Part shown: in pieces, positions 9,279 through 17,753 of the stretch
How positions within the stretch are numbered: the stretch's first letter is position 1
Layout of the letters: the number at the start of each line of letters is the position of its first letter
Source: Pseudonocardia sp. N23
Lineage (GTDB): Bacteria > Actinomycetota > Actinomycetes > Mycobacteriales > Pseudonocardiaceae
Length of the DNA stretch: 41,297 nt
NCBI RefSeq assembly: GCF_002583555.1
Contig: NZ_BEGX01000063.1
Coordinates: 1-41,297, forward strand
Direction of reading: 5' to 3'
The notes under the pieces: model-generated
Told to the model about the DNA's origin: nothing
The model's database searches: none
What the model saw: the letters and a program-made list of their open reading frames with translations, nothing else
Position numbers and translations under genes: made by a program

Positions 9279-10475
9279 TCAGGAGGCGCAGGTTCCGGTG
9301 TCCGCCTTGCGGGTCAGGCCCCCGGAGGTGTTGAGGGCGTTGGCGACCTGCTCCGCGGTGAGGACGAAGCCGGTCTCGGAGTCGTCGAGAGCGGCGCCGA
9401 AGACGACGCCGAGGACCTGGCCGTCGGGGGCGATCATCGGGCCGCCGGAGTTCCCCGAGCGGACGGTGGCGCGGATCGTGTAGACGTCGCGGGTGACGGT
9501 GCCGGCGTCGTAGATGTCGGGGCCGCGGAGCTGGATGCGGTCGCGGACCTTGGCCGCGGTGGCGGTGTAGGGCCCGTCGAGCGGGTAGCCGAGGACGATC
9601 GCGTCGTCGCCGGGCCTGGCGGGGTTGGGCGCGAACTGCAGCGGCTCGGCGTCGAGGTCGGGCACGGCGAGGACGGCGACGTCGACCTCGGGCTCGTAGG
9701 AGACGACGGTCGCGCTGAGGGTGCGGGTGCGGCCGTTGCGCGCCAGGACCTCGACGGAGGTCTGGTTGGTGCCGGCGACGACGTGCGCGTTCGTCATGAC
9801 GCGCTGCGGCCCGACGACGAAGCCGGTGCCTTCGAGCTGGCGCTGGCAGGAGGGGGCGCGGCCACGGACCTTGAGGACGCTGCCGCCGACGTCGCGGACG
9901 ATCTGGCTGCGGGCGAGGGCGGAGTCGGGTGGGCCGACGGCGGTGATGGGGGTCTGCGCGAAGGGGGACAGGACGTCCGGGAATCCGGAGTCGTCGAGGA
10001 GCTGGCGCAGCTCGGCGGGCAGGGCGCGGGCGCCCGACGGCATCACGGAGTCGACGGACTGCAGGACCTCTGAGCTGCGGACGCTGGCGGCGAGCCCGGG
10101 GAAGCTGGCCGAGGCCAGTGGTAGCGCGACGAGCCAGGCGGCGACGACGACCGTGAAGGCCTGCAGCAGTGCGCCGAGCGAGGAGTCGACCTTGAGCACG
10201 CGTTCGCCGGTGATGCGGTCGCGGATGCGCCGGCCGAAGAACACGCCGGTGGTCTCGCCGAGGGCGACGAGCAGCACGACGACGACGATGCTGACGATCA
10301 CCCGGGTGTTCTGGGCCTCGATGCCGGAGACGATCAGCGGGGCGAGGCGCACGCCGAGGATGGCGCCGCCGAGGACGCCGACGAACGACAGGAAGGCCAC
10401 GGCCATGCCGTGGCGCCAGCCGGACACGCCCGCGACGATCGCGAGCAGTACGACGAGGATGTCGACCCAGCTCAT
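9279..10475 (-). CDS. marP: MarP-like membrane-anchored periplasmic serine protease
   Basis: A 398-residue protease like Rv3671c, the MarP protein needed for acid resistance in M. tuberculosis. The N-terminal 150 residues are a CvpA/colicin-V-production-type membrane domain with four hydrophobic segments, starting MSWVDILVVLLAIVAG. The C-terminal half is a chymotrypsin-like protease with the triad in TNAHVVAG (His), EVDVAVLAV (Asp) and RSGNSGGPM (Ser). Cysteines in APSCQRQ and near the end in DTGTCAS match the pair that forms a regulatory disulfide in MarP. The start is an ATG where the membrane domain begins. It ends a minus-strand cluster nth-tlpA-nudix-marP, the same order as in Mtb. Confidence 0.93.
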   Translation of the reverse strand: MSWVDILVVLLAIVAGVSGWRHGMAVAFLSFVGVLGGAILGVRLAPLIVSGIEAQNTRVIVSIVVVVLLVALGETTGVFFGRRIRDRITGERVLKVDSSLGALLQAFTVVVAAWLVALPLASASFPGLAASVRSSEVLQSVDSVMPSGARALPAELRQLLDDSGFPDVLSPFAQTPITAVGPPDSALARSQIVRDVGGSVLKVRGRAPSCQRQLEGTGFVVGPQRVMTNAHVVAGTNQTSVEVLARNGRTRTLSATVVSYEPEVDVAVLAVPDLDAEPLQFAPNPARPGDDAIVLGYPLDGPYTATAAKVRDRIQLRGPDIYDAGTVTRDVYTIRATVRSGNSGGPMIAPDGQVLGVVFGAALDDSETGFVLTAEQVANALNTSGGLTRKADTGTCAS

Positions 10476-10488
10476 GCGGAGATCCCGG

Positions 10489-11196
10489 TCATCCCCCGGC
10501 GACCTCCTGCCCCGCGTCGTCCCCCATGGCACCGCTGCGCGCGGCGAGTGCTTCGGCCAGGTCCAGCGTGCGGACGGCCTTCCACGGCACTTCCCATCCC
10601 CCTGCATGCAACAGCGCGGACAATAAGCCCCCGGTGAAGCCCCACACGAGCAGCCCCTCGACCTGGAAGGCCGGGCCGCTGCCGCCGGAGGGGTGCCGGA
10701 CGCGGACCCGGTTGGCGGGGTCGGCGAGGGTGGCGAGCGGGACACGCGCGACGCGGGCGGTCTCGCCGGGGTCGGCGGCGTGCACGGCGGAGGGTTCGGC
10801 CCAGTGCGCGACGACCGGGGTGACGACGTAGCCCGACGGCGGCACGAAGAGGTCGGCGAGGGTGGTGAGGGGGACGACGCCTGCGGGGTCGAGCCCGGTC
10901 TCCTCCTCGGCCTCGCGCAGCGCGGCGCCGACGGGCCCGGAGTCGCCGGGGTCGATCCCGCCGCCGGGGAAGGCGACCTGGCCGGCGTGGTTGCGCAGGT
11001 CCGAGGAGCGTTCGGCGAGCAGCACGTCGGGTCCGTCGGGGCCGTGGCCGAACAGGACGAGGACAGCGGCGCGCCTGCCGCCCTGCGCGGGCGGGATGCG
11101 GCGGGCACCGACGTCCATCGGGTCGAAGTCGCGGACGCCGTCGAGCAGTGGCCGCAGCCAGCCGGGCGCCCGGCGGGGGTGCAGGTCCTCGGTCAC
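10489..11196 (-). CDS. Nudix hydrolase, CoA pyrophosphatase type
   Basis: A 235-residue Nudix protein. The segment LLAERSSDLRNHAGQVAFPG carries the NuCoA signature specific for coenzyme A pyrophosphatases, followed by the Nudix box ending REAEEETGLD. It is predicted to cut CoA or its oxidised and acyl forms into phosphopantetheine and ADP. The first acidic residue of the box is not at its standard place, as often seen in this subfamily. The GTG start overlaps the stop of the thioredoxin gene (GTGA). It corresponds to Rv3672c, between the TlpA-like protein and MarP. Confidence 0.88.
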   Translation of the reverse strand: MTEDLHPRRAPGWLRPLLDGVRDFDPMDVGARRIPPAQGGRRAAVLVLFGHGPDGPDVLLAERSSDLRNHAGQVAFPGGGIDPGDSGPVGAALREAEEETGLDPAGVVPLTTLADLFVPPSGYVVTPVVAHWAEPSAVHAADPGETARVARVPLATLADPANRVRVRHPSGGSGPAFQVEGLLVWGFTGGLLSALLHAGGWEVPWKAVRTLDLAEALAARSGAMGDDAGQEVAGG

Positions 11197-11831
11197 GCGG
11201 CGGTCCCCTCGGCGACGGCTGCGGCGACGTCGTCGGCGGTGGCGAACGGTACGGGCGGCAGGATCGGGGTGACGCGGCCGTCGGCGGCGACCAGGTAGCT
11301 GATCGGGACCGCCGGCGGCAGGGAGAGGGCGGCGGCGAGCCTGCCGTCGGGGTCGGTGACGGAGGGGAGCCGGACGCCGAGGTCGGCCAGCAGGGTCAGG
11401 GCGGGTTCGGGCTGGTCGCGGACGTCGACACCGACGACGGCGATCGCTCCGGGACGGGCCGCGTACGCGGCGAGCGCGGGGAGCTCCGCGCGGCAGGGCG
11501 CGCACCAGGACGCCCACACGTTGAGCAGGGCGGGCCTGCCGGCAAGGGCGGCGCCGAGGTCGAGGACGCCGTCGGTGCCGAGGCACGGCACGGTGATGCC
11601 GGCGAGCGGTCCGGCGGCGGGGGTGCCGTTCGGCGTGGGGCACGCGGGGAGGGCGGCGCGGGTGCGCAGGGCCGCGAGGTCGGAGACGGCCGTGGCCGGC
11701 GCGGCGGACGAGCCGGCGGAGGGAGACGAGTCCCGCGGCCACAGTGCGACCACCCCCAGCACGACGAGCAGGACGACGACGACCGTCGTCACGATCTCGG
11801 CGCGCGACGCTGCCGGCCGCCCGCGGCTCAC
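11193..11831 (-). CDS. TlpA/ResA-like membrane-anchored thioredoxin
   Basis: A 212-residue thiol-disulfide protein. One N-terminal transmembrane helix ([18 protein letters not shown]) anchors a secreted thioredoxin domain with the active site [13 protein letters not shown]. The cis-proline loop is in [10 protein letters not shown]. Two further cysteines ([15 protein letters not shown]) precede the domain, as in proteins of this class. It probably reduces or isomerises disulfides in exported proteins, possibly including the neighbouring MarP. I chose GTG 11831, which overlaps the nth stop as GTGA, over longer Arg-rich upstream readings. It corresponds to Rv3673c. Confidence 0.88.
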   Translation of the reverse strand: MSRGRPAASRAEIVTTVVVVLLVVLGVVALWPRDSSPSAGSSAAPATAVSDLAALRTRAALPACPTPNGTPAAGPLAGITVPCLGTDGVLDLGAALAGRPALLNVWASWCAPCRAELPALAAYAARPGAIAVVGVDVRDQPEPALTLLADLGVRLPSVTDPDGRLAAALSLPPAVPISYLVAADGRVTPILPPVPFATADDVAAAVAEGTAA

Positions 11832-12652
11832 GTGCCGGGGTCCGGCTCGTCCGGACGCAGCACGCCGAAGCCGGCCAGCGCGAGCAGGTGGTCGCGCTCG
11901 GGTCCCTTGACCAGTGCGGCGGCCTTCTCCGGGTCGGTCGGGCCGTCGCCGAACGACGGGCAGTCGGCAGCGAGGGTGCAGACGCCGCACGCGGGCTTGC
12001 GGGCGTGGCAGACGCGGCGGCCGTGGAAGATCACCTCGTGCGACACGATCGTCCAGTCGCGCTTGGGGACGAGCGCGCCGACCTCGTGCTCGACCTTGAC
12101 CGGGTCCTCCTCGGCGGTCCAGCCCCAGCGGCGGACGAGGCGGCCGAAGTGGGTGTCGACGGTGATCCCCGGGACGTCGAACGCGTTGCCGAGCACGACG
12201 TTCGCGGTCTTGCGGCCGATGCCGGGCAGCGTGACGAGGTCCTCGAGGCGGTCCGGGAGCTCGCCGCCGAACCTGTCGACGACGGCCTGGCCGAGCCCGA
12301 TGAGCGACGACGTCTTGTTGCGGTAGAAGCCGGTCGGCCGGATCAGCTCCTCCAGCTCCGTCCGGTCGGCACCCGCGTAGTCGACCGCCGTGCGGTACCG
12401 CGCGAACAGGGCGGGGGTGACCTCGTTGACCCGGACGTCGGTGGTCTGCGCCGACAGCACGGTGGCGACGGCGAGCTCCAGCGGCGTGGTGAAGTCGAGC
12501 TCGCAGTGCGCGTCCGGGTAGGCGACGGCGAGGGCGCGCAGCGTCCGTCCGAGGCGCCGGGCCCGGCCGATCTGGGTCTCCCCGGCGGCGACTCGGGCCG
12601 CGAGCCGCGCCGCGCTGCGCCGGTCCGGGAGGGTCCGGGCGGGGGTGCTCAC
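11828..12652 (-). CDS. nth: endonuclease III (DNA glycosylase/AP lyase)
   Basis: A 274-residue base-excision repair enzyme that removes oxidised pyrimidines and cuts at abasic sites. The helix-hairpin-helix is [17 protein letters not shown] with the catalytic lysine, followed by the catalytic aspartate in TVDTHFGR. The C-terminal [4Fe-4S] cluster ligands are in [18 protein letters not shown], with exact C-X6-C-X2-C-X5-C spacing. The N-terminal 30 residues are a basic extension, and the C-terminus is longer than in E. coli. GTG 12652 was chosen because the frame upstream lacks similarity. It is first in the nth-tlpA-nudix-marP operon and divergent from a small membrane-protein gene. Confidence 0.95.
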   Translation of the reverse strand: MSTPARTLPDRRSAARLAARVAAGETQIGRARRLGRTLRALAVAYPDAHCELDFTTPLELAVATVLSAQTTDVRVNEVTPALFARYRTAVDYAGADRTELEELIRPTGFYRNKTSSLIGLGQAVVDRFGGELPDRLEDLVTLPGIGRKTANVVLGNAFDVPGITVDTHFGRLVRRWGWTAEEDPVKVEHEVGALVPKRDWTIVSHEVIFHGRRVCHARKPACGVCTLAADCPSFGDGPTDPEKAAALVKGPERDHLLALAGFGVLRPDEPDPGT

Positions 12653-12809
12653 ACCGTCGAGACTACGGGCGGCCACCGACAGGTTCCGACCGGATCCCGG
12701 GGCCCGGCGCGGTCCACCGCCGCCGCAGGTCACAGATCCATCACGGCACGCGCGGATCGCGCCCCCGGTGCGCGCGTCCGGACGCGGGTGCGGAATCATC
12801 GCCCCCGTC

Positions 12810-13064
12810 ATGACTGCCTGGCTGTCCGTCCTCGTGCCGCTGCTGGTGATGTTCTTCGCGCTCGGTATGGAGCGCGTCGAGTCCCGGCTGCGCGACGCCA
12901 CCGTGCCCCAGGACGAACTCGACGAGATGCTCGAGCGTCCCCGCCCGGAGGAGGTGCGGGCCATGTTCCGGCAGGGAACGGCCCGTGCGCTGGAGCTCTT
13001 CCGGCTCCGGAACAGACGTCCTGGCAAGCGCAAGCCGGAGGCGCAGAGCAAGATCGCCTCTTGA
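12810..13064 (+). CDS. small single-helix membrane protein (Rv3675-like position)
   Basis: An 84-residue protein with one N-terminal membrane helix ([18 protein letters not shown]) and a charged cytoplasmic tail rich in Glu and Arg. The tail contains [20 protein letters not shown]. The ATG at 12810 is chosen because it puts the helix at the N-terminus; the frame is open upstream without similarity. It lies between nth and crp, the place of Rv3675 in Mtb. Function unknown. Confidence 0.75.
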   Translation: MTAWLSVLVPLLVMFFALGMERVESRLRDATVPQDELDEMLERPRPEEVRAMFRQGTARALELFRLRNRRPGKRKPEAQSKIAS

Positions 13065-13148
13065 GGACGATCGCCAACGGGTACGGTTCGACCCCCATAG
13101 GGGTGGTCATCGGGGTGGCGCCTCGTCGCAGTTCGGAGCCGTACCCCC

Positions 13149-13154
13149 TAGACT
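13149..13154 (+). promoter_or_regulatory. crp: probable crp promoter -10 (TAGACT)
   Basis: TAGACT fits TANNNT, 53 bases upstream of the crp start, in the 142-base gap after the small membrane-protein gene. The -35 region is weak. A nearby imperfect repeat (CCCCCATAGGGG, 13092-13103) might be a regulatory site. No Crp consensus box was seen. Confidence 0.35.
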
Positions 13155-13206
13155 GGCGCGCCGATGATCCGCGCCGTGGGGCGGGGATGACATGAGGAGC
13201 GGGAAC

Positions 13207-13881
13207 GTGGACGAGGTTCTGATCCGCGCCGGGATCTTCCAGGGCGTGGAACCACATGCGGCGGAGGTGCTCGCCCAGGCGCTCGAGGCTGCCGAGTTCC
13301 CCCGCGGGCATGTCATCTTCTCCGAGGGTGAGCCGGGCGACCGGCTGTACATCATCGGCAGCGGCAAGGTGAAGATCGGGCGCAAGTCGCCCGACGGCCG
13401 CGAGAACCTCCTGATGGTCGCCGGCCCGTCCGACATGTTCGGCGAGCTGTCCATCTTCGACCCGGGCCCCCGCACGTCGTCGGCCACCGCGGTGACCGAG
13501 GTCCGCGCGTTCACGATGGACCGCGGCGCCCTGCGCGAGTGGATCGGCAAGCGTCCCGAGATCGCCGAGCAGCTGCTGCGTGTGCTGGCTCGTCGCCTGC
13601 GCCGCACCAACAACATGCTCGCCGACCTGATCTTCACCGACGTCCCCGGCCGTGTCGCCAAGTCGCTGCTGCAGCTCGCGCGCCAGTTCGGGTCGCAGGA
13701 GTCGGGTCTGCTTCGGGTCACGCACGACCTGACGCAGGAGGAGATCGCGCAGCTCGTCGGCGCCTCCCGCGAGACCGTCAACAAGGCGCTGGCCGACTTC
13801 GCCCACCGCGGCTGGCTGCGGCTCGAGGGCAAGAGCGTACTCATCCTGGAGCCCGAGCGGCTCGCCCGCCGCGCCCGTTAA
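13207..13881 (+). CDS. crp: Crp/Fnr family cAMP-responsive transcription regulator
   Basis: A 224-residue global regulator nearly identical in motifs to M. tuberculosis Crp (Rv3676). The cyclic-nucleotide-binding barrel includes [20 protein letters not shown] and the phosphate-binding cassette [20 protein letters not shown] dimer helix ([18 protein letters not shown]) leads to the winged helix, with recognition helix [18 protein letters not shown]. The GTG start at 13207 gives the exact Mtb length and has AGGAG nine bases upstream; the ATG at 13192 would add five residues and place the ribosome site inside the gene. It is expected to bind TGTGA-N6-TCACA-type sites. Confidence 0.96.
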   Translation: MDEVLIRAGIFQGVEPHAAEVLAQALEAAEFPRGHVIFSEGEPGDRLYIIGSGKVKIGRKSPDGRENLLMVAGPSDMFGELSIFDPGPRTSSATAVTEVRAFTMDRGALREWIGKRPEIAEQLLRVLARRLRRTNNMLADLIFTDVPGRVAKSLLQLARQFGSQESGLLRVTHDLTQEEIAQLVGASRETVNKALADFAHRGWLRLEGKSVLILEPERLARRAR

Positions 13882-13922
13882 CCCGTTGGTACGGAACGTC
13901 CCCGCCGTGTGAGGGTGGGGGC

Positions 13923-15173
13923 GTGTCCGTCACGCTCGCCGACTACCGCGCCGCCGTCCGCACCCCGGGGGCCGCGCTGCCGGTCGCGGGATCGGCGCTG
14001 GGCCGGTTGCCCATTGCGATGTACGGGCTCGCCGTCCTGCTGTACGTGCAGCGGACGACGGGGTCGTTCGCGTCGGCGGGGCTGGTGTCGGCGGGCATCC
14101 TGATCGGGGTGTCGCTCGGCGCGGTCGGCCAGGGCCGCATCATGGACCGTCGAGGTCCCTCGCGCGTCCTGCTCGTCGTCGCCGCCCTGTTCGGGGCGAC
14201 GTCCGCGCTGCTGCTGGTGCTCATCGCGGCCGGCAGGCCCGTCGGTGTGCTGGTGGCAGCAGGGGCGCTGTCGGGAGCGACGATGCCGGCGCTGCCCGGG
14301 GCGTCCCGCTCACTGTGGACGGCACTGCTACCGCCCGGACCACGCCGCGAGGCCGGCTACGGCTACGAGGCGATCAGCCTCGAGGTGTTCTTCATCCTCG
14401 GTCCCGCCGTCGCGGCGTTCCTGGTCGCAGCTCCGTGGCCCGCGACGGGTGCCGTCGCGGCGGTGGCGGCGATGGTCGTCGGCACCGTGGTGTTCGCCTG
14501 CAGTCCGGTGGTGCGCACGGTCCGCGGTGGCCCCCGCGCCGGCGGCCGTTCGTTCCTCGGGGTCCTTGCGAGCCCCGGCATGCGCGTGCTTGCGATCGCC
14601 TCGCTCGGATTCGGCGTCGTCGTCGGGAGTGTCGAGGTCGGGGTACCGGCGGTGACCGCGGCGGCGGGGTCGGCGGCGCTCGGTGGGGTGCTGCTCTCGG
14701 CGTGGTCGGTGACGTCGGTCCTCGGCGGCCTCGGCTATGCGGCGCGGCCGTGGCCCCGGACGCTGCACCTGCGGCTGCCCGTCCTGCTGCTGGGGTTCGC
14801 GCTGGTCGTCGGCGCGATGGCGGCCGCGGCGGCGACGGGCTCGGTACTGGCGACGGGGCTGGTGATGCTGCTGGCCGGGGTGCTCATCACCCCGCAGACG
14901 ACGGCGCACTCCGTCGCGATCGACACGGTGGTGGCCGAGGGGACGGGCACCGAGGCGTTCGGCTGGGTCGTGACGGCGGCGACGGTCGGCATCGCGGCCG
15001 GACAGTCGTCGGCGGGTGTGGTCGTCGAGGTGGTCGGGCCGCACGCGGCGTTCCTCGTCGGCGGCGCGGGCGGGGTGCTGCTCGCGGCTGTGGTGTGGCT
15101 GGGCCGGGGCGCCGTCAGGACTCGGCCCGCCGAGGTCAGCGCCCTGCCCGCAGATAGTCCAGCTGTGCCTTGA
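13923..15173 (+). CDS. major facilitator superfamily transporter
   Basis: A 416-residue membrane protein with about twelve hydrophobic helices in two halves. The loop between helices 2 and 3 has an MFS-like GQGRIMDRRGPSRVL motif. The segment YGYEAISLEVFFILGPAVAA in the middle resembles actinobacterial drug/metabolite exporters of unknown substrate. The GTG start follows a GAGGGTGGGG ribosome site 41 bases after crp. Its 3' end overlaps the convergent MBL-hydrolase gene by 38 bases, so the two transcripts would be antisense at their ends. Confidence 0.85.
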   Translation: MSVTLADYRAAVRTPGAALPVAGSALGRLPIAMYGLAVLLYVQRTTGSFASAGLVSAGILIGVSLGAVGQGRIMDRRGPSRVLLVVAALFGATSALLLVLIAAGRPVGVLVAAGALSGATMPALPGASRSLWTALLPPGPRREAGYGYEAISLEVFFILGPAVAAFLVAAPWPATGAVAAVAAMVVGTVVFACSPVVRTVRGGPRAGGRSFLGVLASPGMRVLAIASLGFGVVVGSVEVGVPAVTAAAGSAALGGVLLSAWSVTSVLGGLGYAARPWPRTLHLRLPVLLLGFALVVGAMAAAAATGSVLATGLVMLLAGVLITPQTTAHSVAIDTVVAEGTGTEAFGWVVTAATVGIAAGQSSAGVVVEVVGPHAAFLVGGAGGVLLAAVVWLGRGAVRTRPAEVSALPADSPAVP

Positions 15174-15936
15174 CCGAGCTGTCCGCGGCAGGCCACAGCA
15201 CCGTGTCGACGTCGGCGTAGACGATCTCGACGACCTGCCGCGGCGTCGCGTCCGGGCCGAGCGTCTCGCACGCGCGGCGGACCTGCTCCAGCCGCTCCTC
15301 GCGGTGCGCCAGGTAGGTGCGGGCAGCAGCGGGTGCGTCGGTCAGCTCGGGGCCGTGCCCGGGAAGGACGTCGGTGCCGTCGGCCAGCTCACGCAGCAGT
15401 CGCAACGAGTCGAGGTACGGCCCGAGCGAGCCGTCGGGCTCGGCGATGACGGTCGTTCCCCGCCCGAGGATGGTGTCGCCGGTCAGCACCGCGGGCCCGG
15501 GCTCGCCAGGGCCGTCGAGCACGATGGAGATCGAGTCGGCGGTGTGCCCGGGGGTCGCCAGGATGCGCAGCTCGACGCCCGCTGCCGCGACGACGTCGCC
15601 GTGCGCCAACGCCTCCGACCCCAGCACCAGCGACGGGTCCAGGGCCCGCACCGGCGCGCCCGTCAGCTCGGCGAACCGGCGCGCACCGCCCGCGTGGTCG
15701 TGATGATGGTGCGTGAGGATCACCAGCTCCACCGGCCCCTGCCCGGCCACCCGCGTGAGGTGCTCCTGGTCGTCCTCGCCCGGGTCGACGACGACGCAGC
15801 GCTCCTCACCCGGCGCCCGCAGCACCCAGGTGTTGGTGCCCTCCAACGTCATCGGCGACGGGTTGCGTGCCAGCAGCACCGACGCCAGCGGCGTGACGGG
15901 ACGCAGGACGTCGTAGGCGGGATGGGTGGCGGTCAT
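15136..15936 (-). CDS. MBL-fold metallo-hydrolase (Rv3677c-like, LACTB2 type)
   Basis: A 266-residue metallo-beta-lactamase-fold hydrolase. The metal site is HHHHDHAGGARR (HXHXDH), with further ligands in ATPGHTADSIS and LTGDTILGRG and a late DVLPGHGPEL. The segment NPSPMTLEGTNTWVL near the N-terminus and the C-terminal helical part are typical of the LACTB2/Rv3677c group, whose members cleave RNA or thioesters; the substrate here is unknown. The ATG overlaps the stop of the upstream Nudix gene (ATGA), so the two are co-translated. The 3' end runs 38 bases into the convergent MFS gene. Confidence 0.88.
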   Translation of the reverse strand: MTATHPAYDVLRPVTPLASVLLARNPSPMTLEGTNTWVLRAPGEERCVVVDPGEDDQEHLTRVAGQGPVELVILTHHHHDHAGGARRFAELTGAPVRALDPSLVLGSEALAHGDVVAAAGVELRILATPGHTADSISIVLDGPGEPGPAVLTGDTILGRGTTVIAEPDGSLGPYLDSLRLLRELADGTDVLPGHGPELTDAPAAARTYLAHREERLEQVRRACETLGPDATPRQVVEIVYADVDTVLWPAADSSVKAQLDYLRAGR

Positions 15937-16769
15937 CGGTGCCCTCCAGCGGGTGCGTGGCCGTCGGCGTGTGCGCGGCCCGATGCGACGTCCAGGTCGT
16001 AGCCGTCGTCGCCAGGGAGCAGGACGTCGGAAAGGCCCTCGACCACCATCGGCAGGATCGAGACGATCGCGTCCCCGGGCGCCGCGGCGTGCAGCGCCGC
16101 CGAGTCCGGGAACGCGGAGATGTCGGTGAGGATCGTCCGGGTCGGGCGCATGAGCCCGATCTCGCCGTCACGGAACGCCTCGAGCGCCGCCGCGGGCGTC
16201 CACCAGGCCGCCTCGACGGCCTCCGTCGTCTGCGCGTCGGCCTCCTGGCCCGGCGGGACGATCGCGGTGAAGAACGCCGTGTCGTAGCGACGGGGCTGCA
16301 CGATCGGAGTGATCCATCTCGCCCAGGCGCGCAGCTGGTCGGCGCGGATGCGCAGCCCCAGACCGGCGAGGACGTCGCCGAAGGGCCGGCGGCGCTGTGC
16401 GACGTCGTCGCGGGCCTCGGCGAGCGTGGCGGCGTCCACGGCGGCGCCGTCGGCGAGCAGCACCCCGCACTCCTCGAACGTCTCCCGCACCGCGGCCAGC
16501 ACGAACCCGGCGGCCTCGTCGGTGGTGCAGCGCAGCCGGTCCGCCCACCACCCGGGCTCGGGTCCCTCCCACGCGACCCCGTCGGCGCGGTCCGAGGCGT
16601 CGACGCCGCCGCCCGGGAAGACGGTCATCCCACCGGCGAACGCCATGCCCTTCACCCGGCGCTGCAGGAACACCTGCAGCCGGCCGTCGGGGTCGTCGCG
16701 CAGCAGCAGGACCGTGGCCGCAGGCCGGGGGACCACGGGTTCGCGAGTGGACGTGGCACCGGCGCTCAT
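15933..16769 (-). CDS. Nudix hydrolase, NUDT19-like
   Basis: A 278-residue Nudix protein. The start of the domain is PAATVLLLRDD followed by VFLQRRVKGMAFAGGMTVFP. The Nudix helix AAVRETFEECGVLL is separated from the conserved GGGVD by a roughly 40-residue insertion, an arrangement known from NUDT19/RP2-type CoA-diphosphatases. The Trp-rich middle (WARWITPIVQPRRYDTAFF) is also typical. It is probably a nucleoside-diphosphate or CoA-ester hydrolase in the cytoplasm. It is co-translated with the MBL hydrolase and divergent from the oxidoreductase gene. Confidence 0.87.
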   Translation of the reverse strand: MSAGATSTREPVVPRPAATVLLLRDDPDGRLQVFLQRRVKGMAFAGGMTVFPGGGVDASDRADGVAWEGPEPGWWADRLRCTTDEAAGFVLAAVRETFEECGVLLADGAAVDAATLAEARDDVAQRRRPFGDVLAGLGLRIRADQLRAWARWITPIVQPRRYDTAFFTAIVPPGQEADAQTTEAVEAAWWTPAAALEAFRDGEIGLMRPTRTILTDISAFPDSAALHAAAPGDAIVSILPMVVEGLSDVLLPGDDGYDLDVASGRAHADGHAPAGGHR

Positions 16770-16850
16770 CGAACGGACGTTAGACGCCCGCCGCGGCGCG
16801 CCGCAGCATGAGCGGCGCCACGCCGCCGATGTCCGGGCAGGATGTCGCCC

Positions 16851-17744
16851 ATGGACCGACTGCGGATGGGACTCGTCGGAGCCGGCCCCTGGGCGACGAC
16901 CGTCCATGCCGCCGCGATCGAGGCGCACCCCGCCGCCGAGCTCGCCGGTGTGTGGGCGCGACGGCCCGAGGCCGCCGCCGAGGTCGCGCAGGGCACGTCC
17001 GCGCGGGTGCACACGTCGCTCGACGACCTGCTCGCCGACGTCGACGCGGTCGCCTTCGCGGTACCGCCCGCGGTGCAGGGCGAGCTCGCGCCGCGGGCCG
17101 TCGCCGCCGGGAAGCACGTCGTCCTGGAGAAGCCGCTGGCCGACGACCTGGCCACCGCCGAACGGGTCGCGCAGGCCGTCGCGGACGCGGGCGTGGTGTC
17201 GACGGTTGTGCTCACCCTGCGTTTCGACGCCACCGTCCGTGCCTGGGTCGCATCCCTTCCGGAGGGCCCGGCCGGTCCCGACACGGTCGGCGTCGGCCGC
17301 TGGTTCTCCGGAGCCCTGCTCGGAGGCCCCTTCGCCGGGTCGGCGTGGCGGGGCCGGCACGGCGCGCTGCTCGACGTCGGCCCCCACGTCATCGACCTGC
17401 TCGACGCCGCGCTCGGGCCCGTGACCGGTGTCGACCGGGCGCACCGCGACGGTGACACCGGCCTGTGGACATTCGGCCTCGCCCACGCCGGCGGGGCTCG
17501 CAGCAGCGTCGCCATGTCGCTGACCGTCGCGATCGATCCCACCGAGTTCGAGATCGGCATGTTCGGCAGTGCGGGCCGGCACGTCCTGACCAGCCGTCCC
17601 GACGACGCCACGGTCCCCTACACGACGCTGCTGGACGAGTTCGTCGCGGACATCGCCGCGGGCCGTACCGACGGCCCCTGCTCCGCCGCCCGCGGCCTGC
17701 ACCTGCAGCGGGTCACCGAGCAGGTCGCGGCGGCCGCGGGCTGA
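16851..17744 (+). CDS. Gfo/Idh/MocA family NAD(P)-dependent oxidoreductase
   Basis: A 297-residue dehydrogenase. The N-terminal Rossmann fold shows LVGAGPWATTVHAAAI. The signature LEKPLADD near residue 94 carries the conserved EKP lysine. The C-terminal alpha/beta domain contains LLDVGPHVIDLLDAALGPV with the conserved D and H residues expected near the substrate. The family oxidises or reduces sugars, inositols and similar compounds; the substrate is unknown. ATG 16851 is preferred over ATG 16842 because the AGGA site is correctly spaced for it. It converges on the giant disordered gene with nine bases between the stops. Confidence 0.86.
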   Translation: MDRLRMGLVGAGPWATTVHAAAIEAHPAAELAGVWARRPEAAAEVAQGTSARVHTSLDDLLADVDAVAFAVPPAVQGELAPRAVAAGKHVVLEKPLADDLATAERVAQAVADAGVVSTVVLTLRFDATVRAWVASLPEGPAGPDTVGVGRWFSGALLGGPFAGSAWRGRHGALLDVGPHVIDLLDAALGPVTGVDRAHRDGDTGLWTFGLAHAGGARSSVAMSLTVAIDPTEFEIGMFGSAGRHVLTSRPDDATVPYTTLLDEFVADIAAGRTDGPCSAARGLHLQRVTEQVAAAAG

Positions 17745-17753
17745 GCCGCGCGG

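Noticed and set aside
9279..11108. A 609-residue fusion of a Nudix-region product to MarP
   Set aside because: The extra N-terminal part is an out-of-frame shadow of the Nudix gene; MarP starts at ATG 10475 with its membrane domain.
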